DNA of 64,000 nt from Anas platyrhynchos (GCF_047663525.1 NC_092587.1:45592501-45656500); one strand, 5' to 3'; shown: positions 1-13,860, numbered from the stretch's first letter. Translations and numbers: made by a program. Notes: a model not told the origin generated them from the sequence alone.

Positions 1-2083
1 CTCTCAACCCAAACCTATTTACTTCTGTTGTGTGTGTGTTGTGTTTTTTTTTCCAATTAAAATTCTGCAGATACTTTGTTTGAATTTTAAAAGGTAAAAT
101 TCTAAAGCCCTCCATTATATCCAAGTGAAGTGCGCGCTTCACTTCTTCAAAGCTCTATCACAGTACACCATGTGTGACATTTATGCACAAGTTATGGTTC
201 AGTTTATGTTTAGAATAATGAACAGAACAGTACACACTTTGCATTGTTTGCCATATTTCAAATCTGTATTAACTATAGAAACAGCTACATGTTTGCATGC
301 TCTAGGCAGGCCTATTTTTTTTCATTTTACACACTATACAATAAAACAAACCATAGTAGCTTACGACAAGATGCAGGACGCAGACTACATTTCCCATGTC
401 TCAGCATGGCAGACTCTCTGCTTTTCTCTACTCTGATCTCAGAACTGTTCAGTCTGTCTCTCAGGGACCTTTATGTATACCTTCCTGGATAGTGCATTCT
501 CCCATTCCCAATAGTATTACAGTCTGGTTTTTCTCCAAACCTTTATTACACCCTGTTCTGTTGATGTATTCCTTTACCAATAATAATATCCAATGTAGAT
601 AATCCCACAGTGATATAGTACACTACTTTACTGTCACAACAGCACATTAAGATGTCGTTAGAATAATATCCTTGCACTACTAATATGTGCAGTCTATTTC
701 AAATAATACTATTCTGTACCTTTTTAACAATTATACTCAATTGGTCTTAATTCTATAACTAGTGTCCTGCTAAAAGGCAGACCACTTTATAACAGTCTCT
801 TTAGCTTTTCATTTATGACTCCACTGGCAAACTGTAACCTCAGTATTTCTCAGTCCTGGCCAGTTTCCTTAAATTAAGAGGGAGACAATTTGGAGACTAT
901 TGCTATCAAATCAGACAAACATTTTTATTTGGGAAACTATGTAACTTTGGCTAGCTTGCTGTTGTTAATGCAGTCATAACAGCTGAGAGGATGTCCCAGT
1001 GGAGGAGTATAATTGTTTTCTCTCTGACCTAACAAAGGCCAGAGTTGGCACCTTTATAAGAAGCTTCTGTAATGAGCCAAATAGGCTGAATTTAGCCTAC
1101 ACTTTTTCTACAGAGTATAAAGACTCTCATTACAGAGAATGTGTGGGTTATAAAGTACATCATTCAATGTAGTGTGATAACAAAGGGATAGAATTTCTTC
1201 ATGACTGCAGTGAAACTGTAGTATATGGCATGAAATAAGACACATAGTCTTTTAACTATTTAATGACTGAAGGGCAGATAGTGTATTTCTGCGTGTCTTG
1301 CACTGCTTTCTCACTTATTACAAACTCAACAGTTAGACTTGACAAGCTAAAAAGATGCATCACATAAAATTGCTACATCTGAAATTACATCAAAAGCATG
1401 TAGGTGTTTTAAGGGCTCACCTAATTTCGAAGCATACAGGAATGCACCCAGCTGTGGGCTACAGATGTTCAGGAAGGAGAGAGTAACTTCTGAATCAAAT
1501 CCAAGATGTATGAATTACTCTAAGGAGAATGCAGGACATAAGAAAGCAAGCCTGCAGGCTTGTGTTTGCTCTGCAGGTGTTCAAAATATTATTGGAAAGT
1601 TTGTAGGAGCCTATAAATAAATATACCAAAACAACCCCACAAACCTGGAGGGGAAAAAAAAAAAAAAAAAAGACTCTCACTTGCAGTTTGGGAGGTCTGA
1701 AGTAGAGGAAGGTGGAATGTCAGATACCCACAGCAGTCCAAGATGGGTGAGGTCTCAAGAACAGCAGATACAGGGTGAGGTGGGAAGGGGTGGAGGGGTT
1801 AATGACTTGTTTGAAAAAGAGGTGACACCCATCCACCCACCCCTTTTCTCATGTTTAGTGAGATAATGTTTTCAAAGTTTTTTAAAGTAATTATTTTAAC
1901 TACAGTAGATTACATATAGATTGTCCTTAATCAATGAGAAATCAAATAACAGATGTAAATATTGCAGATATTGTTTTTAATTATTTTCATTAAAATGCAT
2001 TCTGTAAACAGTACTATGCCACTTCTTATATCTAACAATAACTCCACCTAACTCCAATTTTAAATGTTTTTGTTTTGTTCCAG
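1..2083 (+). other. ANKS1B: ANKS1B intron (partial)
   Basis: Sequence upstream of the first recognisable ANKS1B exon. It is AT-rich, with a GT-rich run near the left edge, an A-tract around 1653-1670 and only short open frames that look accidental. It ends in a pyrimidine-rich acceptor (ttttgttttgttccag). The preceding PTB-domain exon must lie left of the window. I see no gene or clear repeat in it. Confidence 0.75.
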
Positions 2084-2251
2084 AATTTAGCTTATGAAAT
2101 CATTCTTACATTAGGACAAGCATTTGAGGTGGCCTATCAGCTTGCACTACAAGCACGAAAAGGGGGCCATTCTTCAACACTCCCAGAAAGCTTTGAAAAT
2201 AAACCCTCTAAACCTATTCCAAAACCACGTGTTAGTATTCGGAAGTCAGTG
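2084..2251 (+). CDS. ANKS1B: ANKS1B penultimate coding exon (end of PTB domain)
   Basis: A 168-nt exon (56 codons, phase 0 at both ends) between a strong acceptor ending at 2083 and a GTAAGT donor at 2252. It encodes [20 protein letters not shown] followed by a Ser/Pro/Lys-rich linker containing [12 protein letters not shown] recognise this as the C-terminal helix of the phosphotyrosine-binding domain of ANKS1B (AIDA-1/EB-1) plus the start of its tail. The family is a neuronal adaptor with ankyrin repeats, two SAM domains and a PTB domain, found at postsynaptic densities. The rest of the gene lies upstream, outside the window. The identification rests on near-verbatim agreement with the mammalian protein as I remember it. 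Confidence 0.95.
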
Positions 2252-3588
2252 GTAAGTAGAAAGGAGTGGTGCATGCAAAAAAAATAATAATAATAATAAC
2301 AATAATACTAATAGTAAGCTATACAGTAAGAATTGATGCATGTGTAGAAGCTGTGTAAGTTAACACACCTGTTGAGTCAGAAACTCTCCACGTCTCAGCT
2401 GTGCTGCCTCTGCTCATCACGTGGTGGGGTTATGTCACTGCAGTGCAGGAAGCCACTCAGAACTGCCCAATTTGTGTTCCTCTGGTTTAGAAAGTTGCTT
2501 GACTAGTGTTGAACATATCTCTTTTCTAATTATTCCAAAGTTTTAATTGATTCAGCCTGATTTCAATGTATTGTCCTCTTTTAAGTGTTGTGTATCACAG
2601 CCAATGCATACATTTAAAACTATTCAGTTCCATGGACTTCCTGGAGCCTGTGTCAAGAAATAAAATCAGCACTAAACCTATCTTTGTTACACAATCACTG
2701 CATGTGCAAATCAGTATCTCAAAAATGTTGATGTTTGATTTGGGTATGATTGCCAGATGATGAAACCTAATCAAATTGCAAATCCAAATCAATCTACAGT
2801 GATCTTCTTGTCACACCAAACAACTTCGTTTCTTTCTTTTTTTTTCTTTTTTTTCTTTTTTTTTTTTTTTGACCCTCCACAGAACCTCCTGTTTCAGAAC
2901 AGGGTTTCAATACCCTTTTCAATATCTTCTTTGGAATCCCAAATTCCTAAAAATCCTAGGTGATCAGAGCAACATATTGATTTTCTTTATATTTTCTTGT
3001 CATCCTAGAGTGCGCAGCTGACAGCGAAACACTCTTTTATGATACAGCTATTCAAAAATTACAAAAATTATTTTAATTCAAGTGAGCGTAGCATGATCAT
3101 GTAGTTGACTACATAGTGTATCATATTCATTGGCTATAAAGGAGAACCATACTCTGTGATATTTAATTCTGGGATGAGGGGAAGGGGATATATATACATG
3201 AACGTGTACATATGACCATACACTTTCTTGTTCATCACCATAGGATTTTAAGAAAGAACATTTCCTGATGCTATCATCTGTCTCAGTACTGAAAGGACTT
3301 TGCAGGATCAAATGTTGCTTTAAATGTAGCATTAACAAGCTTTGATGCGCTAGAGCTTAGGGATCAGCACTGCTCTGATCTAAACTGTAAATCAGGGCAA
3401 CCATCAGTAGGTAGACGGGAATACGGACCACTGCAGACTACTGCTGTAGACATTAGAACAGGGCTTTATTGATAAAGGTTTTGTGGTGTTTTCTAGTATT
3501 TATTTTTTTTTAAGAAAAAACTTCTACTAGAAATGCTGTGTGCAGAGATGGTAACCCATCTGTTTATCTGCATTTTTTTTTTTTAAAG
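2252..3588 (+). other. ANKS1B: ANKS1B last intron
   Basis: A 1.3-kb intron between the two last ANKS1B coding exons. It holds an ATA/A-rich run right after the donor (about 2277-2300) and a long T-rich tract (about 2828-2870). Neither strand shows a convincing exon or repeat. It ends in a T-rich acceptor at 3587-3588. Confidence 0.8.
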
Positions 3589-3699
3589 CAAATAGATCCA
3601 TCTGAACAAAAGACTCTTGCGAATCTACCATGGATTGTTGAACCTGGACAAGAAGCCAAAAGAGGCATTAATACCAAGTATGAAACTACAATTTTCTGA
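3589..3699 (+). CDS. ANKS1B: ANKS1B terminal coding exon
   Basis: This exon follows a T-rich acceptor and continues the frame of the previous exon (phase 0). It encodes QIDPSEQKTLANLPWIVEPG, a short basic linker, and ends in KYETTIF with TGA at 3697-3699. This is the characteristic C-terminus of ANKS1B isoforms that retain the PTB domain. No truncation or frameshift is visible. It joins 2084-2251 to give the last 92 residues of the protein. Confidence 0.95.
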   Translation, partial: QIDPSEQKTLANLPWIVEPGQEAKRGINTKYETTIF

Positions 3700-4176
3700 T
3701 ACAAAACTCTCCCCCTGTTCCTTGTTGTGCCTTGCACTCCAAGCAGTCACAGCACAGCCTTTCCTTTACGGCAACGTTTCAATCCAGCAGAGAGGAAGAC
3801 TGCACTGTATGAGTGGCCTTGTAACTAACGAAAAAGGCTGATAGTCATTTCTGGTGATCTTCTTCCTGCAGCACTGACAGAAGAATGACACTATATGAAG
3901 ACTTTTAAAATTACAGTCCACAAGAGGAGTGAGAAACATTATTTTTCACACAGTTCTCCCTTGTGACTTTGCCACAGTGCTTTCTTTGATTTCTTATTTT
4001 AGAATTCTACTTTTTAAAAAAACAAAAGGTCTCCTAACTAACACTAATGCTGCCTACAAGTAGGATATTTGATTGGTTTTTTATTTAAATCTTGGCAGTT
4101 TTTAATTGAAATAGAACCAGAATTAATAAATAGAGTATTTGTGAAACCACTGAATTCATTAATAATTGCTGTGTTG

Positions 4177-4182
4177 AATAAA
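4177..4182 (+). terminator. ANKS1B: Proximal ANKS1B poly(A) signal candidate
   Basis: Canonical AATAAA about 480 nt after the ANKS1B stop codon. It would define the short 3' UTR form. Confidence 0.45.
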
Positions 4183-5477
4183 GAACTCATTAAAGTGACA
4201 AGAAATTAGGTACCCTGATTTCTGTGTGCGCTGGTTTTATATGTAATCATTGGTGTCCTTTGATCCTCTACAGAAATAGGAACTTCTTGAATTGTAACAA
4301 AGGATCAGAGTTTTATGAATGGATAGAAAAAAAGTATTAATAATGCACAGAAAACCTTTATTAGATATTTTTATGGAAGAGAAAAACTATGGGAAAGCAT
4401 ATGAGTATTTATGGAAAGGAAGCCAGATTAATTATGACAAATATTGTTTATTTTAAAGTTGATTAAACCATTGCTATTGCAGCATTATGAAAATTATAAA
4501 AGTTGTAGCATCAGTGCACTGGATGTTCCGTGTGATCAGTCTGGAATGCAAGTGGAATGAATGGTCATTCTACTACACCTACATAATAGTTTATGCAGTT
4601 TGACATTGCTATAGCCATGAATTCTACTAGTATTTTTTAAAATAATCTCAGTGGTTCTAAAACAAAATCAAAACTCTGGATTTTGCTATCAAGATTTCTG
4701 TCACAGAAAACTTGTTTGGAAGATTGTTGATAAAATTATACTGCAAAACATTTTCTAAATAAAAATGGTGAGAAAAAGAAAAAAATTCCAAAGTAATAAA
4801 AATGTTTTCATGGAACAAAATGGTTAAGCATTTGCTTAATATTTGATTAAATAATATTTACTTACATTTTCTTTAAAGTGTTTTAATTTTTTTAATGTCT
4901 GTGGAGTATTTGTATAATACCATGATGTATATTTATGTAGAACTGAAATTATAACAGTACAAATATCACTATAGGAGAAAAATGGCATTTTAACGTATAT
5001 TGTTCTATCCAGTCAAATTGTGAATCATTTTGAAGTTCATTATAGAGATATTGATAAATTGTGTGGTTGTCTTAACGTTTTTTTAATTATTATTTCATAT
5101 CCAGCTGAGATTTTCAGTTAGAATGGTCAGTTGGTAAATTCCAAAAATGGATAACTGAACTTGGTTTAAACCTGATAATTGTATATGGTTTAGTTAAACC
5201 TAATCATAGCGCTGAGTGATGACATACTTTTAATACAGTATTCAATTTACTTGAACAAAATAGTTCCTTGTACATATTTTGCCTATTCACTGTTGATATG
5301 TACGTAGTCAACTGGCAGTAAAAAACTAACACTAAAAATATGGTACCAAAAGGAAAATTGTATAGGAGAACAGTAAATAGTAGCCTCACTGCAACAAAAA
5401 TTATGTAAATATGCTTGGGCTTCCAGTTATAAATTTTGTAATTTTGTCATTTATTTATATCCTATAAAAGCACACAA

Positions 5478-5483
5478 AATAAA
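5478..5483 (+). terminator. ANKS1B: Distal ANKS1B poly(A) signal candidate
   Basis: Canonical AATAAA followed within 30 nt by GT-rich sequence. This is the better of the two visible signals by downstream context, but usage is unknown. Confidence 0.45.
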
Positions 5484-8315
5484 ATGAAGTTGTACAGTCA
5501 CAGGACGTTGTGCGTCATTTTATCATTGCTAAATGAAACAAGGGGCTGAGCCAAGGGATACTGAAGTCAGGGAAATGTCCTCCCTTCCCTTCCCCCAATT
5601 TCACTGGGCTTTCGATCCTGTCCCACGCAAACTCAGGCATTGCTGTGGAGACAGCTTTATTTTAGAATACAGATTTTGTTTACAGATGGTAAACAGCTCA
5701 TACTTTAAAGCCCTTAATTAACTGTTGTTTTTTTCGGTGCACTATTCAACTGCTGACTTTCCATATTTAATCGCATACTCTTAAGAGTTGCAGGGGAAGT
5801 TATGTTAAAATGAATACACTTCAGACACCAAAAGTATTAAAATGTCCAGATTTTCAGGCTACAAAACTGGGTAGCTGAGTGACCCCTACAATTAAAGGAA
5901 AAGGCAGGAGCTGTAACACAACCCTAAAATATAAGGGAAGTGAAGCAACAGGAAAGATGGCAACTTGGAGGAGAAATTTGATCCTGGTTTATCAAAGAGA
6001 TATCAAACAGGTGAAGTGGCACAGCAAGCAGCTGGACTTGTTTGGGAGAGATAATAAGGGGCAAAAGCAACTGAGGATGGCTAGCAAGACTGATGTAAGA
6101 TGAGATGGATGAAAGACTGTTAGGACAGGAAATGAGTATGAAGAGTATAGTTTGGGGGGACAGTGAGTCAGTGAATGACTGGAGCCCCCACAGCAGACAT
6201 AAATTGAAACTGGAAGGAAACATAAGAGTTAACGGGCATAAGGTACTTCTGTATTTGCAGAAACTTGGGATTTTAGAGGAAACATTTTCCTGCACTAACT
6301 AATTAGTCCAAAAAGGACTAACTGATTTTACATAAGCCCACTGGAAGCAAATTGATGGGGTCCCCTCTGTCATGGGACAATGGATCAGCATTCCTTTCTT
6401 CAGAGCCAAAGAGAACTTCTGTGAACACAGGACACAAATCTGCACTAAGCCAAAGCAGTTACTACTTGAACATTAGTCCTTTTTGTGAACACATGACTTT
6501 TTTTTTTTTTTAAGTCTGTAGGATGCTGGCATTTTATAGGAAGTAAGGAGGCAATGGTCAATCTTAAAAGTGAAGGTAGAAAAAAAAAGCCAGACACCTC
6601 CAAAAGATCAGGAAGTGAGGAAGATTGCTTTTCCTGCTCTCTACTCAAGGTAAGAGGGAAGCAGAGGCAATCAAGGAGAGTACATGAAGAAACTGGAGCA
6701 TCTACATGTTGTGAGCACAGGAGTTAATTGCAACAACTGCCTTACAGTGGGAGGGTGGAGTACTGGCAAAAAAATGAGAGATGATAAAAGGATTGCATTT
6801 GACATGAGATGATACGGAAATTGGAATCAAAGTGAGGTAAGTGTCGGTGACAAAAGATTGTGAACATTATTTGGGTAGTGAAATCTCTATTATACAAGGC
6901 AAGAAGCTGCTGGGAGAATTCATAAGGACTGGACGACATCAGGAGGTAACAAGGGGGGAATCCTGTGTTGTGGAGCTGGAAGGTTTTCTGAAGCAGTTGT
7001 TGCTTTTGAGACTGGCCATGCTGACTATTCCAACCTGGCCTGGCATTTATTAAATGCCAAAGGAGCTACTGCTCACCACTGACAGGAGGGGGCATACCGC
7101 AAATCTGGTTTTGGTGGTCTGCCAGCATATATAGGAGAGGCTGCTTCTCCTGCAGAACCCGAGCACTACACAGCTTTTAGTTTCTACCCATCTCAGCATC
7201 AAAAACTGGGATAGCCATAAGATGGTGACCACTTAAAAGAGAATTAGATGGTCGTGAAAAAGGTTGTGTCAGTCCTTTGCAAAGACAACAGCATGATAGA
7301 CAGCTAATAAGCTTTCATGTCCAAAGATGACATAGTTTATAGTTTCCGTTCTAGATTAAAAGTTTGTGTTATGTGCAGACTCTCATCTAATTTTGCCCTA
7401 GATTTCTTTCAATGTATTCTGTTCATCTATCCTGTTTCACACTTCACTGGAGGATGATGTCTAAGATGTCAACAAGACAACAGTCTAGAAATAGTAACCT
7501 TAACTGTCTCCAAACTATAAGCCCAAACAATTGACTCCACACTGTGTGGCAGTGACAAACGTAAGTGAAAGACAAGGCATAAGGATCAGAGACAATATTT
7601 AAATGAAGGCATGTACCTAAGAAAACATATATCCATTTTCTCATGTAAAAAGACCACATGAAGAAAGTGAAAGAATATATAAGAGGAATGGGAAAATTCT
7701 AGAAGAATGGAAGAAGAAAGGATTCGAAACCAGGGGAGCATAGGGGAATATTGTTCAGGCTGAACTGTTTCTCTGAAATGGTTTAGAGCTCTGTAACTTC
7801 TTTACTAAAGTATCATAGTTAATGTTCCTGGCCGTACCTCTATCCAGTCCACCCTGATTCTAGTTAGCTTTCATACCTGTGAGCTCATAACCCAGCTAGA
7901 TGGAGGCTATGGTCTATGGTTCTTGCCGTGCAGGAAGGATGCGTCCCAAATGCTGGAAAGGGAAGCTGCACCTCCATAATTGACTCCCTCTCCTGTGCAA
8001 TACCACAAGCAAATTTGTCATCAGTCCTATTTACCATGCATATGTATTCACTACTGCCACTCTTCTGCTGTGGAAGTCAGTTACGCAGCTATCTTTGAGA
8101 ATGTGGGTACGGGTTATGTTGCAACAAATGGACAGAAAAAGATGTGATCAATATGTAAACCGAACAAAGTTCTCGCTCTCTCCTGTCCTTGTTCTTGCCA
8201 CCAAGTGTATGGAAAACTGTTCTTTCTATCAATCAAAAAAAAAAAAATCTGAATTCAAAACACTTTCTGTTTAAGGAGTAATTGAGGGCCTTAGACTACT
8301 TTCTCACATACAGTT

Positions 8316-8625
8316 AGAGATTATAGAATAACAAAATGGTTGCCCCATCCAGCCTGGTCTTGAACACTTCCAGAGATGGGGCATCCACAGCTTCTCTGAG
8401 CAGCCTGTGCCAGTGCCTCTCCACCCTTGTAGTAAATAATTTTTTCCTGATACCTAAAATAATCCAGCCTCTTTTAGTTTAAAGCCATTACTCCCTGTCC
8501 TATCATTATACTCCCTGATAAAAAGTCCATCCACAGATTTCTTGTAGCAAAGACCACTATAAGTTATCCCCAGATCCCTCTCTTCTTCAGGCTGAGCAAC
8601 CTTAACACCCTCGGCCTGGATATTT
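8316..8625 (-). mobile_element. CR1 LINE 3' fragment
   Basis: This reads on the plus strand as the reverse complement of the avian CR1 3' region: a degenerate tail, then 'cagcctggtcttgaacactt', 'gcagcctgtgccagtgcctc', 'gtttaaagccattactccct' and 'cttcttcaggctgagcaac'. The element therefore lies on the minus strand and is 5'-truncated. It is the only CR1 copy recognised in the window outside an APAF1 intron, and the only one in this orientation. Confidence 0.88.
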
Positions 8626-10216
8626 GACATAATAAGCCATTTAATTAGAAGCTACATGACTTTTTGTCATTTTTTATATATAACTACCTTCAAATCATTA
8701 GAACTGCTTAGATTCTCCAGATCCTTTTCCAAAGCTAAATTTATTCCAATAATAAATCAATTAAAAAAAAAAAGAAGAAGAAGAAAAAGAAAAAAAGAAA
8801 AAATATATATTTATGCACAATGTTAATGGTGGTCAATGACAGAGAGAACATGTCCACATTTCAAGGCAATATATTTGTTATCATCTCCTCTAAAAAAGTA
8901 TTAGAAAGACCAGAAATCCAGTGAGACAAATCATTTTCCAATATGGGGGATATCCAAGGAACATTAAGTTTATCCTATAGTGACACCATGAGGAAAAAAG
9001 AAGTAGACTACACTGATTTTAAAGATATAGTAGATGCAATGCAATCTTCACTCTTTTGCCTTTGGTTATTAGATAATGATAATTGCTATCCTGCAGAATT
9101 AAGGGCTTGGGCATGACCTAAGCAAAAATATCCGAATGTATGCAAATGAGGCTAGCACTACTTATTCCTTGAGTTTATGTTGAAAAAAAAAAAAAAAAAA
9201 GATTAATATACTGTTACTTGCTGTCTTGAAGATGAAGTTACAGACTATCTGAACAATTTTGCATTAGAATTGAATTAAATCTACTGATGCATCCAGGTGA
9301 TGATGTATATGATTAGAAGTTAATTCTAAAAGATGCTAGATCAGTCACTATGACCATCCCTGTATCACAACCTTTATGTTTCACGCAGCTATACTTAAAC
9401 AAAACTTCAAAAATTACCTAGGCCAAAAGCCTTAATCATAGAAAATTAAACTGATTGCTACAAAAAGTAAAGACAGGAGACTACTAACATGCCACCCTTA
9501 TCCCCAGCTTTTGATATGGCAGTAAAGCACTTCAGTGAGAAGTTCCTAAGTAATTCCAGCTGCTAGTGCACATCTTCTGTTCCCTGTGCTACAGAAAAAG
9601 ATGGGAAAAAATATCCCTGCCAATCTGTTTTTGTAGAAGACTGCTACCCAGCCAGAAGTCTTGGATGGTGGTCTGCAAAGAGACTACACCAGCAGGAAAA
9701 AAAAAGGAAAAGAAAAAAAAAAAAAAGAAAAAAAAAGAACAGCTGTTGCACCTGAAGGCATGGCTCTACTGTGTTAAATACTGCACTTCCTAAAGCAGCC
9801 AATATCAAAGGAAGGTGAGAGGTTAAGAAGCAAAATTATACATTGCAAGAAATAATTTTTTCCTGACCCACAGACTAACAACAGAAGCTCTAAGTCTCGG
9901 TACTTCATTACAATCACTGTTCTAGCACAGACTACACAGAACTCAGGCAAGGAACATGATCAGATGGTCTCAGGTTCATCTGTGCACCTATTTTTGGGTG
10001 AGACATGCAAAGCAAGGCAATAAAGATCTTAGCTGTATAATAATCCATAACTTTAGAAGCAGAATCCATAACTACAGAACAGATGGGAGCATATAAGTAG
10101 AAACTGAATGTTTTACTGAGACTTTTGTTTAGATTCAGTTTTGTGTAGAGAAGTAGAGAGAAGTAGAAACTAAGATCTTAATTCCCTTGCTTTACATGAC
10201 TTTACAAGTGGTTTTT

Positions 10217-10246
10217 TGTTGTTGTTGTTGTTGTTTGTTTGTTTGC
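10217..10246. repeat. (GTT)n/(GTTT)n microsatellite
   Basis: Consecutive GTT units passing into GTTT units. A simple repeat with no gene attached. Confidence 0.85.
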
Positions 10247-10993
10247 TTTGTTTTGTTTTTCCTTCCATCCTTTTGTCTGCAAGCCTGAAATGTCCTTCCT
10301 CTCTCACATGCCTCACTAACGGGTCATTTCTCAGCCTTTTCTCCAATTCAACAAAATAGATCCAGCTCTTAAAGTTTGCATTGCAAGACTTTTCCCCAAC
10401 CCATGAATTACTTTTTGCAGTCCTCTTCCAGATTTTGGTTGAAGCCAGTTCATCTCTGAAACATAAATATCAGAGCTTCATACACTCTTCCAGCTGGTGA
10501 ATTATTAATGAAGCACATAGATCACTTCCTTACTCCATCAAGATAGATCTTTTTTATATACTTGCTTACATAAAATGTAAACCAATGCAAACACCTTGGA
10601 AATTATATGGATGACCTCATCAAGTTTCATTTCCACACCACCATTTTCAGGATGATCTCACTGGCGTTCTTGACTCCGTTATGTATGACATAACTATACC
10701 TTATTCATACCATAACAAAAAAAACACTTTGTTGAATGTGTTCACATTATTTAGTGATAATTACTTATTTTTGCTGCTTACTTTTAACCAATTTATATCA
10801 TCTGAAGTTTTATCATAAAAGGCTTTCTAGATCATGGACAAAAGCACTAAATAACATTGTAACAATAAGGTGGCCCATATTCTAATCCATCTGTTTTCTA
10901 CCAATGCTATAAAATAGAAGCACTTCAAAACGCTGTGTAAGAATGAATCAAATTTCCTAAAGAAATCTAAAGTTCATGTATTGATACTGATGG

Positions 10994-11026
<33 letters not shown>

Positions 11027-12706
11027 ATAAACAACTTGATATCTGCCAATAATGTCTGACAAAACCAATCTCTCATAAAACCATATCAGCAATACATAGA
11101 AAATTTCTGCAATGTTCAGGCTAAATTCCAATTTTTCATATAGCCCTAAATCTGCCATTCCACTATTTTACTCAGGACTGAATTCAAATCAATAGTTCCC
11201 TTGGTCTCTTTATTTCAAACACTAGAATTGTCATGATTCATGATCCTTTAGTAATTTGTCACTTTTTCAAGACAGGATGATTCTTACGAGGAGTGGTTCA
11301 AAGGACTCTTCATCTTACATATCTCAGACATTTGGCTATTTAGCATTTGGATTTGCTGATTGGATATTCTTTAATTTGAACAAATCATCCTTGCCACCTG
11401 TTAAGATTATAAACTTCCTGTTCCTGTGATTAAAATTACATGGAATAGATACATCTTGCCATCTATTTCCAAATATTCTCTCTCCAACATCGTATTTCAC
11501 AACTGTATCACTGTGATCAATGGACTAGGCTGCATTTTGCTAACTGCTTCGTTTTAATACTAAATGACCTCTCATTTACTTTGCTTATTGATATTTCACT
11601 GACTGGTATATAAACCCTAATCATTTGTTCCTATACTTTACATTGTAAATTATACTTTAATGTATCATAAATATCTTTTAATGTATTTGTCTATGTTTTA
11701 TGGCAGTTTCTACACCTCTTTTTAAGGTGATATATAATATCGTAAGACAGCATCTCATTCAGTAGGTTAGATGTTTTCTCCACATCTGTGGAACTGTGGC
11801 TCTGTGAACCCCTTTCAGTGAGTCCTAGCTCTAACACATCCTACATTAATTACATCTATGTTCCCAGCTATGCCAAAATTAGCTTTTCTGGAAAGATTCC
11901 AAATATGTAATTCCCTGCTCAAGGTGATATCCTGTAATACAAGGAAAATGCAAGCAAAGTACAATCACTGACACCTGGAAAATTGCTAATTTTTACACCT
12001 TGAATTTGATTTCATAATTTTGTTATATAATAAAGATTTCTTAAAGGTTTGCTTTTCAAGAATGTCTTGGCTGATCCAGAGCCAAGTGTGTGGGTGTTCT
12101 TCATCTCACTATAGTTGATTTAACTTGTAAAATGGAGACTTAACTTCCTCTCTATATTTGCTTTCAATTATATAAACATTCCTGTGAACAAGTCAGTAAG
12201 AATTTATGACAGATTTAGAGCTGCCTGGTGATAATTTATGAGTACTTTGGCCTGATTACCAAAATGTTTGTTTTATGGCTTCACTTGTTTAACACAGTAA
12301 GAATCTCTCGTGAATAAACAACTCTGAAAGGGAAGAATAACTAAAGGTACCAATTTTTCCAATTCTTGAGTTGTTAGGGAAAATGCCAGAATTGCTTGAA
12401 TAACCTATTCAAAATAGCCTACAAAACTTAGATGCAGAAAAAAACAAATCCCAAAAATACATGAGATAAATTTGTCTTTCAAATGGAAAACAAAAAGTTC
12501 TTAACTGTTAAACAAAGAAAAAAAAACGACTGTTTCTGCCAGTCACAAGAACTACCACCGCAATTACACCTTGACCTTTAACGGGCCACAGTTACTGGAT
12601 TATCTATGCTAATTTTGTCTTTACATCCTCTGGGGAATAACTTTTACAGTCCTCTCAATTTGACCAAGTTCTTGGGTTACAATACCAAATTCAGCTGTTC
12701 TTGCCT

Positions 12707-12775
12707 TTAAGTATTGACTGTGCATAGGTACTTCTGATTTTTCCTTCCAAGAATCCTACCAGCCATGAACTCACC
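12707..12775 (-). other. Candidate terminal exon, unrecognised gene
   Basis: On the minus strand a textbook acceptor (ttttcttcttatttttag) is followed by an open frame starting GEFMAGRILGRKNQKYLCTV and stopping at TAA (12707-12709). A second frame after the same acceptor is also open for a similar length, so the reading frame is not decided. I do not recognise the peptide. It belongs to the group of splice-flanked segments between here and 18.5 kb and could be a chance ORF. Confidence 0.15.
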
Positions 12776-13438
12776 CTAAAAATAAGAAGAAAATACCTCA
12801 GTGTAGTCATTTCAATAGGGAAAACCAATTTGTTAGAACTTAAACTTTATGCAAAACACACAAGTTTCTAAACAGAAGACACCTAGGCTCAAAGCCCTGT
12901 ACTATTTGTCATAATTATTAATTCTGAATGAGAAAAACAAACTTCATTTTTGCGAGAAAGGAGGATATATTAAAGTTCAGAAATCTTGTCTTTGCTGCTA
13001 ACTCCTTGAAGTATTCACTACATCAAGTTCTCATTTTCTGGATAGATTCCTGCTTAACAAAAAGAAGAAAAAAAAAATGTACCACATAGGTAGGTAGATA
13101 TCCTAAAATAATTTCTAACAGAACTCAAGCAAAATGAGTATGGCAAAATGGAGGTAAAAAGCTGCATGCTGGAGGCACTGTGGTATAGTTTTTGAAAAGC
13201 AGGAAGTTTAATTTGCATGCAAACTAAAAATACAGATAGGGAAAGGATTATCATTTATAGAGAAGGTGATCTTAATTGCCTAGATTAATACTTTAGTGAC
13301 AAAGTATCCTGACACTCCTATCTGTCTGTTAGGTATCATTCATTCTTTTTTCAGTAATACAAGGTGAGAAAAGAGCACACACTGAGAAAATGTCCTATTT
13401 CACACTTTGAGATAAAAGAAAGGATAGTAAAGTACAAC

Positions 13439-13507
13439 CTTGCTTTCAGCAAATCTTCCCCAGCAAATATTTCCAATACTACAACCTAGAACACTGGAAA
13501 CTCCTAT
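13439..13507 (-). other. Candidate internal exon, unrecognised gene
   Basis: A 69-nt minus-strand segment between acceptor cctgctttcag and donor AAG|gttgta. It is open in one frame, starting IGVSSVLGCSIGNICWGRFA. Its phase (0) does not match the 3' phase (1) of the candidate exon at 13861-14053. In the matching phase it would instead run to a TAG within ten codons. Unrecognised and weakly supported. Confidence 0.15.
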
Positions 13508-13860
13508 CTGAAAGCAGGTTAACAACAGTTACTGAGGGCTAAATATGATATGTAATGACAGAGAAAGCATCTTGTGAAACTGCAAAGTGTAAATAACTGC
13601 ACAGCTGGTAGAAATTTAAAAGAAAAAAAAAAAGACCCTAACTTCAAGGGATAGACTTTTTTTCCCATGTCTATCATAAAGAAAAGTTTAATAATTTCAA
13701 CACATATTTCTACAAAAAAAAAAAAAAAAAAAAAAAAACAAAAAACTGGCAGACTTTTAGCTTATTCTGATCTACTGTATTTAATTTTTAACCAATTTTT
13801 AATGCTCAAGATATGCTATGAAGAGAATTCCAGGTCATGTTTAGTTCAATTGAACTGTAC

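Larger units (their letters stand above)
3700..5500 (+). other. ANKS1B: ANKS1B 3' UTR
   Basis: AT-rich non-coding sequence after the ANKS1B stop. Candidate polyadenylation signals on the plus strand are AATAAA at 4177-4182 (short 3' UTR) and AATAAA at 5478-5483, followed by a GT-rich stretch (gttgtgcgtcatttt) that suits a downstream element (long 3' UTR). Which site is used, and so where the transcript ends, is inference. Confidence 0.6.
5500..12700. other. ANKS1B-APAF1 interval, left part
   Basis: About 7 kb without a gene I can support. It holds one CR1 fragment (8316-8625, minus), A-rich runs (8761-8806, 9183-9200, 9698-9737, 10998-11025) and a GTT/GTTT microsatellite (10217-10246). Open frames of 60-123 codons on either strand lack homology I recognise and lack consistent splice sites. 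Intervals 5830-7250 and 7300-8250 are less AT-rich but contain nothing I can name. Confidence 0.6.

Noticed and set aside
5924-6295. 123-codon minus-strand open frame in the ANKS1B-APAF1 interval
   Set aside because: Ser/Leu-rich, no recognisable domain, no splice or promoter context, and overlapped by a plus-strand frame of similar quality.
9566-9793. Lysine-run open frame
   Set aside because: Produced by translation of an A-rich genomic tract.
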